Of a DNA stretch of 64,000 nt, positions 9,992 through 19,132 are shown in pieces (within the stretch, counting starts at the first letter, position 1; each line of letters opens with the position of its first letter). The position numbers and the translations under genes were made by a program. Source of the stretch: Prescottella equi (GTDB lineage Bacteria; Actinomycetota; Actinomycetes; Mycobacteriales; Mycobacteriaceae); the NCBI RefSeq assembly GCF_020171745.1, contig NZ_JAIVAH010000020.1, positions 175,317-239,316 on the forward strand. Reading direction: 5' to 3'. The notes under the pieces are model-generated. The model was not told where the DNA came from. It searched no databases and was given only the letters and a program-made list of their open reading frames with translations.

Positions 9992-10030
9992 ACAAGGCGG
10001 CCACGGGATTCGATCCCGTGGCCGCCTTGT
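9992..10030. terminator. Bidirectional terminator between mutT1 and hupB
   Basis: A perfect 17-bp stem (9992-10008 with 10014-10030) closes a five-base loop TTCGA between two converging genes. There is no long T run, which is usual for intrinsic terminators in this group. Confidence 0.9.
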
Positions 10031-10073
10031 CAGTTACGGAGTATTCCGCCGACTTCCGCCGACGTCGCGCGAC

Positions 10074-10814
10074 TTACTTGCGCGCGGTGCGCTTGGCCGG
10101 AGCCTTCTTGGCCGCGGTCTTCTTCGCGACGGTCTTCTTCGCGACGGTCTTGGCCGGAGCCTTGGCCGCAGTCTTCTTCGCGACGGTCTTCTTCGCGACG
10201 GTCTTGGCCGGAGCCTTGGCCGCAGTCTTCTTCGCGACGGTCTTGGCCGGAGCCTTGGCCGCAGTCTTCTTCGCGACGGTCTTGGCCGGAGCCTTGGCCG
10301 CAGTCTTCTTCGCGACGGTCTTGGCCGGAGCCTTGGCCGCAGTCTTCTTCGCAACGGTCTTGGCCGGAGCCTTGGCCGCAGTCTTCTTCGCAACGGTCTT
10401 GGCCGGAGCCTTGGCCGCAGTCTTCTTCGCAACGGTCTTCTTGGCCGCCGTCTTCTTGGCAGCCGTCTTCTTGGCCGCCTTCTTCACGGGCTCTGCCGCA
10501 CCGCGCTTGACGGCCGGACCCGCGCTGGGCAGCTTCTGGCCACCGGCGATGAGCGCCTTGAACTGCGCGCCGGGACGGAAGGCCGGAACCGACGTCGGCT
10601 TGACCTTGACCGTCTCACCCGTGCGCGGGTTGCGAGCAACACGAGCGGCGCGACGACGCTGCTCGAAGACGCCGAAACCGGTGATGGTGACGCTCTCGCC
10701 GGCATGGACGGCACGCACGATCGTGTCGACCACGTGCTCGACGGCCTCACTGGCGGTGCGCCTGTCCGTGCCCAGCTTCTCGGTCAGAACATCGATGAGC
10801 TCTGCCTTGTTCAT
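10074..10814 (-). CDS. hupB: Histone-like nucleoid protein HupB with long Lys/Ala tail
   Basis: A nucleoid-associated DNA-binding protein. Residues 1-90 are a complete HU domain ([44 protein letters not shown]). Residues 105-246 are an H1-like tail made of [10 protein letters not shown] and KTVAK units. The tail has seven APAKTVA copies and six of them are encoded by perfectly phased 39-bp tandem repeats. GGAGGAA just upstream of ATG is a strong Shine-Dalgarno. It converges on mutT1 and is separated from it by a strong hairpin. The tail length is probably variable between strains. Confidence 0.97.
   Translation of the reverse strand: MNKAELIDVLTEKLGTDRRTASEAVEHVVDTIVRAVHAGESVTITGFGVFEQRRRAARVARNPRTGETVKVKPTSVPAFRPGAQFKALIAGGQKLPSAGPAVKRGAAEPVKKAAKKTAAKKTAAKKTVAKKTAAKAPAKTVAKKTAAKAPAKTVAKKTAAKAPAKTVAKKTAAKAPAKTVAKKTAAKAPAKTVAKKTAAKAPAKTVAKKTVAKKTAAKAPAKTVAKKTVAKKTAAKKAPAKRTARK
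10147..10434 (-). repeat. 39-bp tandem repeats inside hupB
   Basis: Six consecutive 39-bp units start at 10201, 10240, 10279, 10318, 10357 and 10396, and a seventh starts at 10147, separated from them by a 15-bp extra block. Each unit encodes 13 residues of the Lys/Ala tail. Three adjacent units (joined by GCAACG) differ from the others (GCGACG) by the same single base, suggesting recent unit duplication. Confidence 0.95.
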
Positions 10815-10918
10815 GGAAATTCCTCCGCAAACTAATGGTCCACCGTCGGACCGACTACGAACTACGGTAAACCCGAAATCGGCAAGAGTCTATGTGCCAC
10901 GCCAATTCTCATCAAGCG

Positions 10919-10951
10919 CGGCCCCCCGATCTGTGGTAGATCGAGGGGCCG
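10919..10951 (-). terminator. Terminator of the leuCD operon
   Basis: Arms CGGCCCC...GATCT (10919-10932) and AGATC...GGGGCCG (10938-10951) form a 12-pair stem with a small internal mismatch and a five-base loop, 19 bases after the leuD stop. Confidence 0.8.
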
Positions 10952-10970
10952 AACCAGTTATCCGATTACA

Positions 10971-11582
10971 TCAATTGTCGTCCGCGATGCGCGCCGGAAG
11001 GGTCGCAGGTTTCCATGACGGCCTTGACTTTTCGAACTCGGAAATCGCCTCTACCTGGCGCAACGTGAGTCCGATGTCGTCCAGACCCTCGAGCAGACGC
11101 CAGCGCGTGTAGTCGTCAATCTCGAACGGCACCACAGTCGTTCCGGCGGTCACGGTCTTGGATGCGAGATCCACCACTAGCTCGAGACCCGGCTGCTCCT
11201 CGAGCAACTTCCACAGCATCTCGACGTCGCTCTGCTCGACCTGAGCGGCAAGCAGACCGGCCTTGCCGGCGTTGCCGCGGAAGATGTCGGCGAAGCGCGA
11301 CGCGATGACGACGCGGAAACCGTAGTCGGACAACGCCCAGACCGCGTGCTCGCGGGACGACCCCGTGCCGAAGTCGGGACCCGCCACCAGAACGCTGCCC
11401 TTGTCGTACGGCGCGACGTTGAGGATGAACTCCGGGTCAGTCCGCCAGGCCGCGAACAGCCCGTCCTCGAAACCGCTGCGGGTCACCCGCTTCAGGTACA
11501 CCGCCGGGATGATCTGGTCGGTGTCGACATTGGACCGGCGCAGCGGAACACCGATTCCCTTATGAGTGGTAAAGGCTTCCAT
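10971..11582 (-). CDS. leuD: 3-isopropylmalate dehydratase small subunit
   Basis: Partner of LeuC in isomerising 2-isopropylmalate to 3-isopropylmalate in leucine synthesis. With the ATG at 11582 it has 203 residues, the usual size, and begins [27 protein letters not shown], the conserved swivel-domain start; [13 protein letters not shown] is the substrate loop. AGGAGAAAAACG upstream is a good ribosome binding site. Only 26 bases separate it from leuC, so it is the second gene of leuCD, and a hairpin terminator follows. Confidence 0.97.
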   Translation of the reverse strand: MEAFTTHKGIGVPLRRSNVDTDQIIPAVYLKRVTRSGFEDGLFAAWRTDPEFILNVAPYDKGSVLVAGPDFGTGSSREHAVWALSDYGFRVVIASRFADIFRGNAGKAGLLAAQVEQSDVEMLWKLLEEQPGLELVVDLASKTVTAGTTVVPFEIDDYTRWRLLEGLDDIGLTLRQVEAISEFEKSRPSWKPATLPARIADDN

Positions 11583-11608
11583 CGTTTTTCTCCTAGTTCC
11601 CTTGCGCC

Positions 11609-13033
11609 CTATGCCAGGTCTGCCGGTGCCGAGAGCGTGCCCCGCACCGCTGTCGCGGCCGCGACAGCCGGAGAAACGAGGTGCGTACGCCCACCCTTGC
11701 CTTGGCGGCCTTCGAAATTGCGGTTGGACGTCGACGCCGAGCGCTCTCCGGGAGCCAGCTGGTCCGGGTTCATTCCCAGGCACATCGAGCATCCGGCCTG
11801 ACGCCACTCCGCACCCGCCGTGGTGAAGATCTCACCGAGACCTTCGTCTTCGGCCTGCGCGCGCACCCGCATCGAGCCCGGAACGACGAGCATCCGGACG
11901 CCCTCTGCGACCTTGCGCCCCTTCAGAACCTCCGCAACCGCACGAAGATCCTCGATGCGCCCGTTGGTGCACGAACCGACGAAAACGGTGTCGACGGGCA
12001 CCTCACGCAGCGGCGTGCCCGCCTCCAGACCCATGTACGCCAGCGCCTTCTCGGCCGCGAGACGCTCGCTCTCGTCGGCGATATCTGCCGGATTGGGAAC
12101 CGAATCACCGAGCGGGGCACCCTGACCGGGGTTCGTGCCCCAGGTGACGAACGGCGTCAGTGCCGCACCGTCGATGCGCACCTCGGCGTCGAAAACCGCG
12201 TCGTCGTCGGTCTTCAGCTGGTCCCAGGCCGCCACAGCCGCGTCCCAGTCGGCGCCCTGCGGGGCGTGCGGGCGGCCCTTGATGAATTCGTAGGTGATCT
12301 CGTCCGGGGCGATCATGCCGGCGCGGGCGCCGGCCTCGATCGACATGTTGCAGATCGTCATCCGCGATTCCATGGAGAGCTTGCGGATCGCCTCGCCGCG
12401 GTATTCGAGGACGTAGCCCTGTCCCCCACCGGTGCCGATCTTCGCGATCACGGCGAGGATCAGGTCCTTGCTCGTGACGCCCGGCGCCAGTTCACCGTCG
12501 ACGGTGATGGCCATCGTCTTGAACGGGCGCAGCGACAGCGTCTGCGTCGCCATCACGTGTTCGACCTCGCTGGTGCCGATTCCCATTGCCAGAGCACCGA
12601 AAGCACCGTGCGTGGACGTGTGGCTGTCACCACACACGACGGTGGTACCCGGCTGCGTCAGGCCGAGCTGAGGGCCGACGACGTGCACGATGCCCTGATC
12701 GAGGTCACCCATGGGGTGCAGGCGAACTCCGAACTCCTCGCAGTTCTTCCGCAACGTGTCGACCTGGGTCCGCGAGACCGGATCCGCGATCGGCTTGTCG
12801 ATGTCGACGGTCGGGACGTTGTGGTCCTCCGTCGCGATCGTGAGGTCCGGCCGGCGCAGCTTGCGCCCGGCGAGCCGCAGACCGTCGAAGGCCTGCGGGC
12901 TGGTGACCTCGTGAACGAGGTGCAGGTCGATGTAGATCAGATCCGGCTGGCGTGCCGCACCCTCACCTTCACCGCGCACGACAACGTGCTCGTCCCACAC
13001 CTTCTCGGCCAGAGTGCGTCCTCTGTCAGCCAT
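11609..13033 (-). CDS. leuC: 3-isopropylmalate dehydratase large subunit
   Basis: Aconitase-family [4Fe-4S] enzyme subunit of leucine biosynthesis. The 474 residues start [16 protein letters not shown] after a GGTGGAGAAG Shine-Dalgarno. [15 protein letters not shown] is the conserved substrate region, and the cluster cysteines are in [12 protein letters not shown] and in the [12 protein letters not shown] motif. It is transcribed divergently from the IclR regulator gene, which starts 125 bases away and is likely to control this operon. Confidence 0.97.
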   Translation of the reverse strand: MADRGRTLAEKVWDEHVVVRGEGEGAARQPDLIYIDLHLVHEVTSPQAFDGLRLAGRKLRRPDLTIATEDHNVPTVDIDKPIADPVSRTQVDTLRKNCEEFGVRLHPMGDLDQGIVHVVGPQLGLTQPGTTVVCGDSHTSTHGAFGALAMGIGTSEVEHVMATQTLSLRPFKTMAITVDGELAPGVTSKDLILAVIAKIGTGGGQGYVLEYRGEAIRKLSMESRMTICNMSIEAGARAGMIAPDEITYEFIKGRPHAPQGADWDAAVAAWDQLKTDDDAVFDAEVRIDGAALTPFVTWGTNPGQGAPLGDSVPNPADIADESERLAAEKALAYMGLEAGTPLREVPVDTVFVGSCTNGRIEDLRAVAEVLKGRKVAEGVRMLVVPGSMRVRAQAEDEGLGEIFTTAGAEWRQAGCSMCLGMNPDQLAPGERSASTSNRNFEGRQGKGGRTHLVSPAVAAATAVRGTLSAPADLA

Positions 13034-13123
13034 CTTCTCCACCTCTGTCTCGGGATGTCGCGCCGACGGGTTCCTGGGCTGCCCCGTGTCGCGCCGTGTC
13101 GAACCACCTGTCACGCAATCGGC

Positions 13124-13129
13124 TATGAT
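13124..13129 (+). promoter_or_regulatory. -10 element for the IclR regulator gene
   Basis: TATGAT lies 30 bases upstream of the IclR gene start, and the GAAGGGAG ribosome binding site follows. No clear -35 is visible. The 125-bp leuC/IclR intergenic region is the likely place for the regulator to bind. Confidence 0.55.
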
Positions 13130-13158
13130 CCCAATATGCGAGAAGGGAGTATCGATCT

Positions 13159-13860
13159 ATGAGACAGCATAGCGGCATCGGGGTACTCGACAAAGCAATG
13201 GGCGTGCTCCACGCCGTGGCCGAACAGCCCTGCAGCCTCACCGAACTGTGCAACCGGACCGGACTCCCCCGCGCCACCGCACACCGCCTCGCCGTGGGAC
13301 TCGAAGTACACCGGCTCCTCACCCGCGACGCGGACGGACTGTGGTGCACCGGACCCGGCCTCGGCGAACTGGCCGCGACCGCGAGCGACGCGCTCGTCGA
13401 CGCCGCAGCGCTGGTCCTGCCCCGGCTCCGCGAAATCACCGGCGAGAGCGTGCAGTTGTATCGGCGCGAGGGCACGCATCGCGTGTGCATCGCGTCGATG
13501 GAACCCCCCACGGGCCTTCGCGACACCGTCCTCGTCGGCGCACGGCTGCCGATGACGGCCGGGTCGGGAGCAAAGGTCCTCCTCGCATGGGCCGACGCCC
13601 AGACCCAGCGCGCCATCCTGCCCGAGGCCTCGTTCGGCGAGCGGGTGCTCGTCGAGGTGCGCAGGCGCGGCTGGGCACAGAGCGCAGCCGAACGCGAGTC
13701 CGGCGTCGCGAGCGTCGCGGCCCCGGTGCGCGACGCGGCCGGCAATGTCGTGGCGGCGATCTCGGTGTCGGGACCGATCGATCGCATGGGGCGACGCCCC
13801 GGGGCCCGCTGGGCGGCCGACCTGCTCGCCGCTGCGGACGCACTCCACAAGCGCCTGTGA
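13159..13860 (+). CDS. ndgR: IclR-family regulator of leucine biosynthesis (NdgR/LtbR type)
   Basis: A 233-residue IclR protein: winged helix-turn-helix at 5-65 (GVLDKAMGVLHAVAEQPCSL, GLPRATAHRLAVGLE) and an effector-binding domain from about 75 (VLPRLREITGESVQLY, ERESGVASVAAPVRDAAG). Its position divergent from leuCD is the conserved position of NdgR in Streptomyces and LtbR in corynebacteria, where it regulates leu genes. Regulation of leuCD here is an inference from that context. No autoregulatory site was identified with certainty. Confidence 0.88.
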   Translation: MRQHSGIGVLDKAMGVLHAVAEQPCSLTELCNRTGLPRATAHRLAVGLEVHRLLTRDADGLWCTGPGLGELAATASDALVDAAALVLPRLREITGESVQLYRREGTHRVCIASMEPPTGLRDTVLVGARLPMTAGSGAKVLLAWADAQTQRAILPEASFGERVLVEVRRRGWAQSAAERESGVASVAAPVRDAAGNVVAAISVSGPIDRMGRRPGARWAADLLAAADALHKRL

Positions 13861-13951
13861 CGAGGTAACCGACCCCACTCGAATGCCGCAAACGTGATTC
13901 GTGGCACAGTCGATCGCGGGAACGAATTCCAATTCGAGTGGAGGAGCGGCT

Positions 13952-14449
13952 GTGGGGACCAACCAACGCGGGCAGATCACGATGTCGGACGCCGAGATCA
14001 CCGAATTCATCGAGCGGAGCCGGGTCTCCACGATGGCGACGGTCGGAGCCAACGGCACACCCCACCTCGTCGCCATGTGGTACGCCGTGATCGACGGCGA
14101 GTTGTGGTTCGAGACCAAGGCAAAGTCACAGAAGGCCGTCAACCTCCGACGCGACGACCGGCTCACGATGATGATCGAGGACGGCGACACGTACGACACC
14201 CTGCGCGGCGTCTCGATCGAGGGTCGCGGCGAGATCGTCGACGATACGGAGGCGCTGTTCAAGGTCGGCATCAGCATCTGGGAGCGCTACACCGGCCCGT
14301 ACTCCGAGGACGTCAAGCCGGCGGTCGAGATGATGCTGCACAAGCGCGTCGCCGTCCGAGTGGTCCCGGAGCGGGTCCGGTCCTGGGATCACCGCAAGCT
14401 CGGGCTTCCGGAGATGCCGGTCGGCGGGTCCACCGCGGCCTACCTCTAG
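13952..14449 (+). CDS. Split beta-barrel flavin/F420 oxidoreductase-family protein
   Basis: A 165-residue PNPOx-like split beta-barrel: MSDAEITEFIERSRVSTMATVGANGTPHL, then MWYAVIDGELWFETKAKSQKAVNL for the cofactor-binding strand/loop. The GTG at 13952 was chosen because GGAGGAG precedes it by seven bases. It corresponds by position to M. tuberculosis Rv2991, grouped with FDOR-B flavin/deazaflavin proteins. Whether it uses FMN or F420 cannot be read from the sequence. The presence of fbiD in the window makes F420 possible. Confidence 0.82.
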   Translation: MGTNQRGQITMSDAEITEFIERSRVSTMATVGANGTPHLVAMWYAVIDGELWFETKAKSQKAVNLRRDDRLTMMIEDGDTYDTLRGVSIEGRGEIVDDTEALFKVGISIWERYTGPYSEDVKPAVEMMLHKRVAVRVVPERVRSWDHRKLGLPEMPVGGSTAAYL

Positions 14450-14547
14450 ACAGCCGCGCGCCCTCCGGAAAACCACGCGACGCGCGCCCTGCCTCGGCGG
14501 TACATTCCGAGACGAACGAGCCACCACCGAGGCAGGAGGAGGACGAC

Positions 14548-14715
14548 GTGAGCGAAGCCGCCGACAACGAGACCAAGCGCAAGTTCCGCGAGGCACTCGA
14601 CCGCAAGAATCACCGGCAGACGAGTGCGACGGCGCATCTGGACGGACAGTCGAAGGTCCACGATGCCCACAGCAGCGCCGATCACAAACGCGAGTTCCGC
14701 CGAAAGAGCGGATAG
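14548..14715 (+). CDS. Small DUF5302-family protein
   Basis: A 55-residue, highly charged protein with a very strong AGGAGGAGG Shine-Dalgarno before its GTG start. The pattern (NETKRKFREALDRKN, then ATAHLDG, HSSADHKREFRRKSG) resembles the small actinobacterial DUF5302 family of unknown function. It has no membrane span. The long minus-strand frame over the same bases looks hydrophobic but is a shadow of this gene. A terminator follows 44 bases later. Confidence 0.75.
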   Translation: MSEAADNETKRKFREALDRKNHRQTSATAHLDGQSKVHDAHSSADHKREFRRKSG

Positions 14716-14747
14716 CGCCTGAAAGTACACAGCGCCTGAAAGTAGAC
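14714..14747. repeat. Tandem 17-bp direct repeat at the DUF5302 gene end
   Basis: Two adjacent 17-base copies (14714-14730 and 14731-14747) beginning AGCGCCTGAAAGTA differ at one base. The first copy overlaps the stop codon (TAG, 14713-14715) of the small gene, so this is a local duplication just after it. Confidence 0.75.
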
Positions 14748-14758
14748 AGAGAACGAGA

Positions 14759-14789
14759 AAGACCCTCCGATCCATGATCGGAGGGTCTT
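14759..14789. terminator. Terminator between the DUF5302 gene and tRNA-Glu
   Basis: A perfect 14-bp stem (14759-14772 and 14776-14789) with a three-base loop. It can stop transcription of the small gene on the plus strand and also of the tRNA genes coming from the other side, as it lies six bases past the tRNA 3' end. Confidence 0.88.
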
Positions 14790-14795
14790 GCTTTG

Positions 14796-14868
14796 TAGCC
14801 CCGACGGGATTCGAACCCGCGCTACCGCCTTGAGAGGGCGGCGTCCTAGGCCGCTAGACGACGGGGCC
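14796..14868 (-). tRNA. tRNA-Glu (anticodon CTC), copy 1
   Basis: On the minus strand the sequence folds as a complete 73-base tRNA with a 7-bp acceptor stem (first pair G-U), a D-arm with the GTCTAGCGG pattern, an anticodon arm CCGCC-CTCTCAA-GGCGG giving CTC, and a T-arm GCGGG-TTCGAAT-CCCGT. The CTC anticodon reads GAG. No CCA is encoded. It is identical to the copy at 14961 and is the last of three tRNA genes downstream of gltX. Confidence 0.97.
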
Positions 14869-14960
14869 AGGAACTTCTTCGTTTACATGCTGCGCACCAG
14901 GATAAATGTTCTGGCCGAGAGAAATCCCCGCGATCCAGGATCGAAGGTGTCTTCCCTTGG

Positions 14961-15033
14961 TAGCCCCGACGGGATTCGAACCCGCGCTACCGCCTTGAGA
15001 GGGCGGCGTCCTAGGCCGCTAGACGACGGGGCC
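14961..15033 (-). tRNA. tRNA-Glu (anticodon CTC), copy 2
   Basis: Identical across the whole 73 bases to the copy at 14796, including anticodon CTC and the T-arm. The 92 bases between the copies differ from the flanks, so only the gene and its near edges were duplicated or homogenised. It probably shares the transcript with the neighbouring tRNA genes. Confidence 0.97.
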
Positions 15034-15180
15034 AGAACATTTTCAAGGTGTGCCGCCGCATGCGTGCGGCACGTTGGAATGCCTCCAGTTTCGAACCAAC
15101 CCTTGCGGATCAGATCTGCGTTGGAAGCTCGGCCAGTTGGACTCGCCGGAGTCCGGAGTGAAATTCACTCGAACTCTCCG

Positions 15181-15252
15181 CTGGGGTACCAGGACTCGAA
15201 CCTAGAATGGCGGTACCAGAAACCGCTGTGTTGCCAATTACACCATACCCCA
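15181..15252 (-). tRNA. tRNA-Gln (anticodon CTG)
   Basis: On the minus strand a 72-base cloverleaf has a TGGGGTA/TACCCCA acceptor with G discriminator, a D-arm (TGGTGTAATTGGCAACACA), an anticodon loop TTCTGGT giving CTG, and T-arm CTAGG-TTCGAGT-CCTGG. It reads CAG. It lies between gltX and the tRNA-Glu genes. In organisms without GlnRS, GltX charges this tRNA with Glu and GatCAB converts it to Gln; the gatA, gatB and gatC genes are in this window. Confidence 0.97.
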
Positions 15253-15347
15253 ATGCTCTTCCGGGCTTCCCTGACCTCGCGGCCGGGGCTTGCCTTTCGA
15301 ACGAGGAGAACAATATCAAAGCCCCCCATGGTTTCTCCAAATCGGCT

Positions 15348-15376
15348 GGTCAGAGGGACGAAATGGCCCTCTGACC
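15348..15376 (-). terminator. Terminator downstream of gltX
   Basis: GGTCAGAGGG (15348-15357) pairs with CCCTCTGACC (15367-15376) around a nine-base loop, 13 bases past the gltX stop. Confidence 0.75.
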
Positions 15377-15389
15377 GCCGACGGGGAGG

Positions 15390-16865
15390 CTAGCTGCCGA
15401 CCTGAGCGCGGGCAGAACGCAGACGCGCGAGCGTCACGTCCCGGCCGAGCAGTTCCATGGACTCGTACAGCGGCGGGCTGATGTGCGAACCGGTGACCGC
15501 GACGCGCACCGGCGCGAACGCCTTACGCGGCTTCAGTTCCAGCTTCTCGATCAGCGCAGCCTTGAGCGACTCCTCGATATCCGCAGTGGCCCAGGCCGGC
15601 AGGGAGTCCAGCGCCTCGATCGTGGCGTCCAATACGGGAGCGGCGTCGGCGCCGAGGTTCTTGGCCGCGGCGGCGGGGTCGATCGCGAAGTCGGCGTCGG
15701 ACACCAGCAGGAACTTCAGCAGGTCCCACGCGTCCGACAGGACGACGATGCGCGTCTGAACCAGGTCCGCTGCAACCGCGAACTGTTCGTCGGTCAGGGC
15801 GTCGACGGGATGCCCGTGCGTCGTGAGGTACTGACGCAGCCGCGCCGCGAAGTCCGCCGGCTCGAGCAGACGGATGTGCTCGGCGTTGATCGCGTCGGCC
15901 TTCTTCTGATCGAAACGTGCCGGATTCGAGTTGACCTTGGAGATGTCGAACGCCGCGACCATCTCGTCGAGCGAGAAGACGTCGTGGTCGTCCGCGATGC
16001 TCCAGCCCAGCAGTGCGAGGTAGTTGAGCAGCCCCTCGGGTATGAAGCCGCGATCGCGGTGGATGAAGAGGTTCGACTCGGGGTCGCGCTTGGACAGCTT
16101 CTTGTTGCCCTGCCCCATCACGAACGGCAGGTGCCCGAATTCGGGCGTGAAATCGGCGACGCCGATGCGCTGCAGCGCCTCGTACAGGGCGAGCTGACGC
16201 GGCGTCGACGACAGCAGGTCCTCACCGCGCAGGACGTGCGTGATCTTCATCAACGCGTCGTCGACCGGGTTGACGAGCGTGTACAGCGGGATGCCGTTGC
16301 CACGGGTGAGCGCGAAGTCCGGCACCGTACCGGCCTTGAACGTCGTCTCACCGCGAACGAGGTCGTTCCACGTCAGGTCGTGATCGGGCATCCGCAGCCG
16401 CACCACGGGCTTGCGACCCTCGTCCAGGTACGCCTGGATCTGCTCGGCCGTCAGGTCGCGATCGAAGTTGTCGTAGCCCAGCTTGGGGTCACGGCCGGCC
16501 GCCTTGTGCCGCGCCTCGACCTCCTCGGGGGTCGAGAACGACTCGTACGCCTCGCCGGCCTCGACGAGACGACGGACCACGTCGAGGTGCTGGTCACGCC
16601 GCTGCGACTGCCGGTACGGCTCGTACGGGCCACCCACCTCCGGGCCCTCGTCCCAGCTCAGCCCGAGCCAGCGCAGCGCGTCCAGGATCGCCTGGTACGA
16701 CTCCTCCGAATCGCGGGCGGCGTCGGTGTCCTCGATGCGGAACACGAACGAGCCACCGTGGTGACGCGCGAACGCCCAGTTGAACAGGGCGGTGCGGACC
16801 AGCCCGACGTGCGGGGTGCCGGTGGGTGACGGACAGAAACGGACGCGTACTTCGCTGGTGGTCAT
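15390..16865 (-). CDS. gltX: Glutamyl-tRNA synthetase
   Basis: Charges tRNA-Glu, and in bacteria with GatCAB also mischarges tRNA-Gln with Glu. The 491-residue protein has the class I signature PTGTPHVG (HIGH-type) near residue 15, FRIEDTD, and the KMSKS equivalent KKLSKR near 260, followed by a C-terminal anticodon-binding domain. It is followed by tRNA-Gln and two tRNA-Glu genes on the same strand. The upstream FAH-family gene ends 103 bases away on the same strand, with a 7-bp inverted repeat (CTAGACG/CGTCTAG, 16888-16911) in between. Confidence 0.98.
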   Translation of the reverse strand: MTTSEVRVRFCPSPTGTPHVGLVRTALFNWAFARHHGGSFVFRIEDTDAARDSEESYQAILDALRWLGLSWDEGPEVGGPYEPYRQSQRRDQHLDVVRRLVEAGEAYESFSTPEEVEARHKAAGRDPKLGYDNFDRDLTAEQIQAYLDEGRKPVVRLRMPDHDLTWNDLVRGETTFKAGTVPDFALTRGNGIPLYTLVNPVDDALMKITHVLRGEDLLSSTPRQLALYEALQRIGVADFTPEFGHLPFVMGQGNKKLSKRDPESNLFIHRDRGFIPEGLLNYLALLGWSIADDHDVFSLDEMVAAFDISKVNSNPARFDQKKADAINAEHIRLLEPADFAARLRQYLTTHGHPVDALTDEQFAVAADLVQTRIVVLSDAWDLLKFLLVSDADFAIDPAAAAKNLGADAAPVLDATIEALDSLPAWATADIEESLKAALIEKLELKPRKAFAPVRVAVTGSHISPPLYESMELLGRDVTLARLRSARAQVGS

Positions 16866-16968
16866 GGCTCACTTCGGGTCGACACTGCTAGACGCCGTTG
16901 GGCACGTCTAGGCGACGGGGAAAGGACCCTTACAGGCTAGTCCCGTGAGCACTCGTAGCGGTATCCGA

Positions 16969-17742
16969 TCAGCGCTTGGCGGCAACCGGATTGGTCAGCG
17001 TGCCGATGCCCTCGACCGTGACGCTCACGCTCTGGCCGTCGACGATCGGGCCGACCCCCTCGGGGGTTCCGGTGAGGATCACGTCGCCGGGCAGCAGCGT
17101 CATGACCGCCGACACCCACTCGATGACCTTCGGGATGTCGTGCAGTAGAAGCGAAGTGCGGCTGCGCTGCTTGACCTCACCGTCGACCTCGGTCGTGATC
17201 TCGACGTCCGAGACGTCCAGGTTCGTCTCGATCCACGGGCCCAACGGGCAGAATGTGTCGTAGCCCTTTGCGCGAGTCCACTGGCCGTCGTGCCGCTGCT
17301 GATCGCGCGCCGTGACGTCGTTCGCAACGGTGTACCCGAGCACGACGTCGAGCGCCTTGGCCGCGGGAACATCCTTGCAGGGGCGGCCGATGACGACGGC
17401 GAGCTCACCCTCGTAGTGCACCTCGTTCGACGACGGCGGCAGCATGATCGGCGCGCCCGGACCGACGATCGAAGTGTTGGGCTTGATGAAGATGACGGGA
17501 TCCTCGGGCGCCTCGCCGCCCATCTCCGCTGCGTGCGCCGCGTAGTTCTTGCCGACACAGATCACCTTGCTGGCCAGGATCGGAGCCAGCAGCCGAACGT
17601 CCGCAAGAGGCCAGCTGCGGCCCGTGAAAGTCGGTGTGCCGAAGGGGTGTTCGGCAATTTCCTTCGCAGTCTGCGCGTCACCCTCCCCCTCGATCGACAC
17701 GAAGGCAACTCCATCGGGACTGGCAATTCGACCAAGGCGCAT
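16969..17742 (-). CDS. Fumarylacetoacetate hydrolase-family protein
   Basis: A 257-residue FAH-fold enzyme of the type that hydrolyses acylpyruvates or decarboxylates oxaloacetate. An N-terminal 55-residue domain is followed by the core: VICVGKNYAAHAAEMG, then the divalent-metal ligands in VHYEGELAVVIG and NDVTARDQQ, and GTPEGVGPI near the C-terminus. The real substrate cannot be told from the sequence. It is the first gene of a run with gltX, as in M. tuberculosis (Rv2993c), and is divergent from the MFS transporter gene. Confidence 0.9.
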   Translation of the reverse strand: MRLGRIASPDGVAFVSIEGEGDAQTAKEIAEHPFGTPTFTGRSWPLADVRLLAPILASKVICVGKNYAAHAAEMGGEAPEDPVIFIKPNTSIVGPGAPIMLPPSSNEVHYEGELAVVIGRPCKDVPAAKALDVVLGYTVANDVTARDQQRHDGQWTRAKGYDTFCPLGPWIETNLDVSDVEITTEVDGEVKQRSRTSLLLHDIPKVIEWVSAVMTLLPGDVILTGTPEGVGPIVDGQSVSVTVEGIGTLTNPVAAKR

Positions 17743-17869
17743 GTGCCCGAGTCTATCGAGTCACATCACGCCGGGTGGCCGTACCCGTCGCGCAGCCGGT
17801 CGTGAAGGGTCTACACTTCGAGCGGTATCCACATTCTAGGACATTCATTTCATATATTGGGACGGCATC

Positions 17870-19072
17870 ATGAGCGCGACGGTAGGCGAGGAAGTTCGGG
17901 CGAGTTCGACGAAACGCTGGTCCATGCTGGGACTGGGTGTGCTCGCGCAGGCCGCGGGCGCGGTGTTCTCGAACGCGCCCGCGTTCCTGCTGCCGACGCT
18001 GCACGACACGCACGGCATGGAGCTGTCCCGCGCCGGACTCGTGGTGGCCGCGCCGACGGTCGGATTCCTCGTCAGCCTGATGGCCTGGGGTGCCGTCGTC
18101 GATCGCATCGGCGAACGCCGCGTCCTGGTGGTCGGCATGGCCGCGACCGCGGTGGCGAGCGCCGCTGCCGCCTTCAGTTCGTCGTTCGCGATGCTCGGGG
18201 TCTTCCTGTTCATCGGCGGCATGGCCGCATCGAGCGCCAACGCGGCCAGTGGACGTGTCGTGGTGGGGTGGTTTCCGCCACAGCGGCGCGGATTCGCGAT
18301 GGGGATCCGGCAGATGGCCCTGCCACTGGGTGTCGCGGTCGCGGCGCTCACGGTGCCCCGCGTGGCCGAATCTCATGGCGTCGGTTGGGCATTGGCCCTA
18401 CCCACAGTTGTGACATTTGTCGCAGCGGTCGGTTGTCTGTTCGTCGTCGACCCGCCGCGGCCGGAACGCTCGGCCGCCCAGGGGTCGGGCCTGCTGGACA
18501 ATCCGTACCGGAACTCGGGTGTGCTGTGGCGGATTCACGGCGTCTCGGTCCTTCTGGTGGTGCCGCAGTATCTGGTGTGGACGTTCGCACTGCTGTGGTT
18601 GATGACGGATCGGAACTGGTCCGCCGCCGCGGCCGGCCTGCTGATCACCGTCACCCAATTGCTGGGCGCCGCAGGGCGGATCGCGGCCGGAGCGCTGAGC
18701 GATCGGGTCGGTAGCCGGATGCGGCCGCTGCGCTGGGTCGCGATTGCCGCCGCGATCTCGATGGGAGCGCTGGCGCTGACGGACTGGCTGGACTCCCCCG
18801 TGTCCGTGGCGCTGCTGGTCGTGGCGTCGGTGATCACGGTGGCGGACAACGGATTGGCGTTCACCGCTGTCGCCGAGATCGCCGGACCGTACTGGAGCGG
18901 CCGTGCGCTGGGCGCCCAGAACACGAGCCAGTACCTGGCGGCGTCGTTGGTGCCGCCCGTCTTCGGTGCGTTGGTCGCGGCGGTCAGCTTCCCGGTGACC
19001 TTCGCAGTCGCCGCCCTGTTCCCCCTCGTCGCCGCTCCCCTGGTCCCAGAGGACCATCCCGAACGACGCTGA
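17870..19072 (+). CDS. MFS transporter
   Basis: A 400-residue major facilitator protein with about 12 hydrophobic spans, a charged central loop after VDPPRPERSAAQGSG (about residues 195-215), and repeats of the MFS loop 2-3 pattern (GAVVDRIGERR and GALSDRVGSRMR). Substrate is unknown. It corresponds by position to M. tuberculosis Rv2994. It is divergent from the FAH gene and converges on leuB with a strong bidirectional hairpin between. Confidence 0.9.
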   Translation: MSATVGEEVRASSTKRWSMLGLGVLAQAAGAVFSNAPAFLLPTLHDTHGMELSRAGLVVAAPTVGFLVSLMAWGAVVDRIGERRVLVVGMAATAVASAAAAFSSSFAMLGVFLFIGGMAASSANAASGRVVVGWFPPQRRGFAMGIRQMALPLGVAVAALTVPRVAESHGVGWALALPTVVTFVAAVGCLFVVDPPRPERSAAQGSGLLDNPYRNSGVLWRIHGVSVLLVVPQYLVWTFALLWLMTDRNWSAAAAGLLITVTQLLGAAGRIAAGALSDRVGSRMRPLRWVAIAAAISMGALALTDWLDSPVSVALLVVASVITVADNGLAFTAVAEIAGPYWSGRALGAQNTSQYLAASLVPPVFGALVAAVSFPVTFAVAALFPLVAAPLVPEDHPERR

Positions 19073-19078
19073 AACGAC

Positions 19079-19113
19079 CGTGACCGCCGCCCGGATTCCG
19101 GGCGGCGGTCACG
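19079..19113. terminator. Bidirectional terminator between MFS and leuB
   Basis: Perfect 16-bp stem (19079-19094 with 19098-19113) and an ATT loop, placed between two converging genes. Confidence 0.92.
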
Positions 19114-19132
19114 TGTTTCGGGTTCGGAGCGC

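Noticed and set aside
10147..10434. CRISPR array
   Set aside because: The 39-bp repeats are direct, contiguous and in frame within hupB, with no spacers or cas genes.
14446..14775. A 109-codon minus-strand hydrophobic frame opposite the DUF5302 gene
   Set aside because: No ribosome site, and the plus-strand small gene has a strong AGGAGGAGG; this is its antisense shadow.
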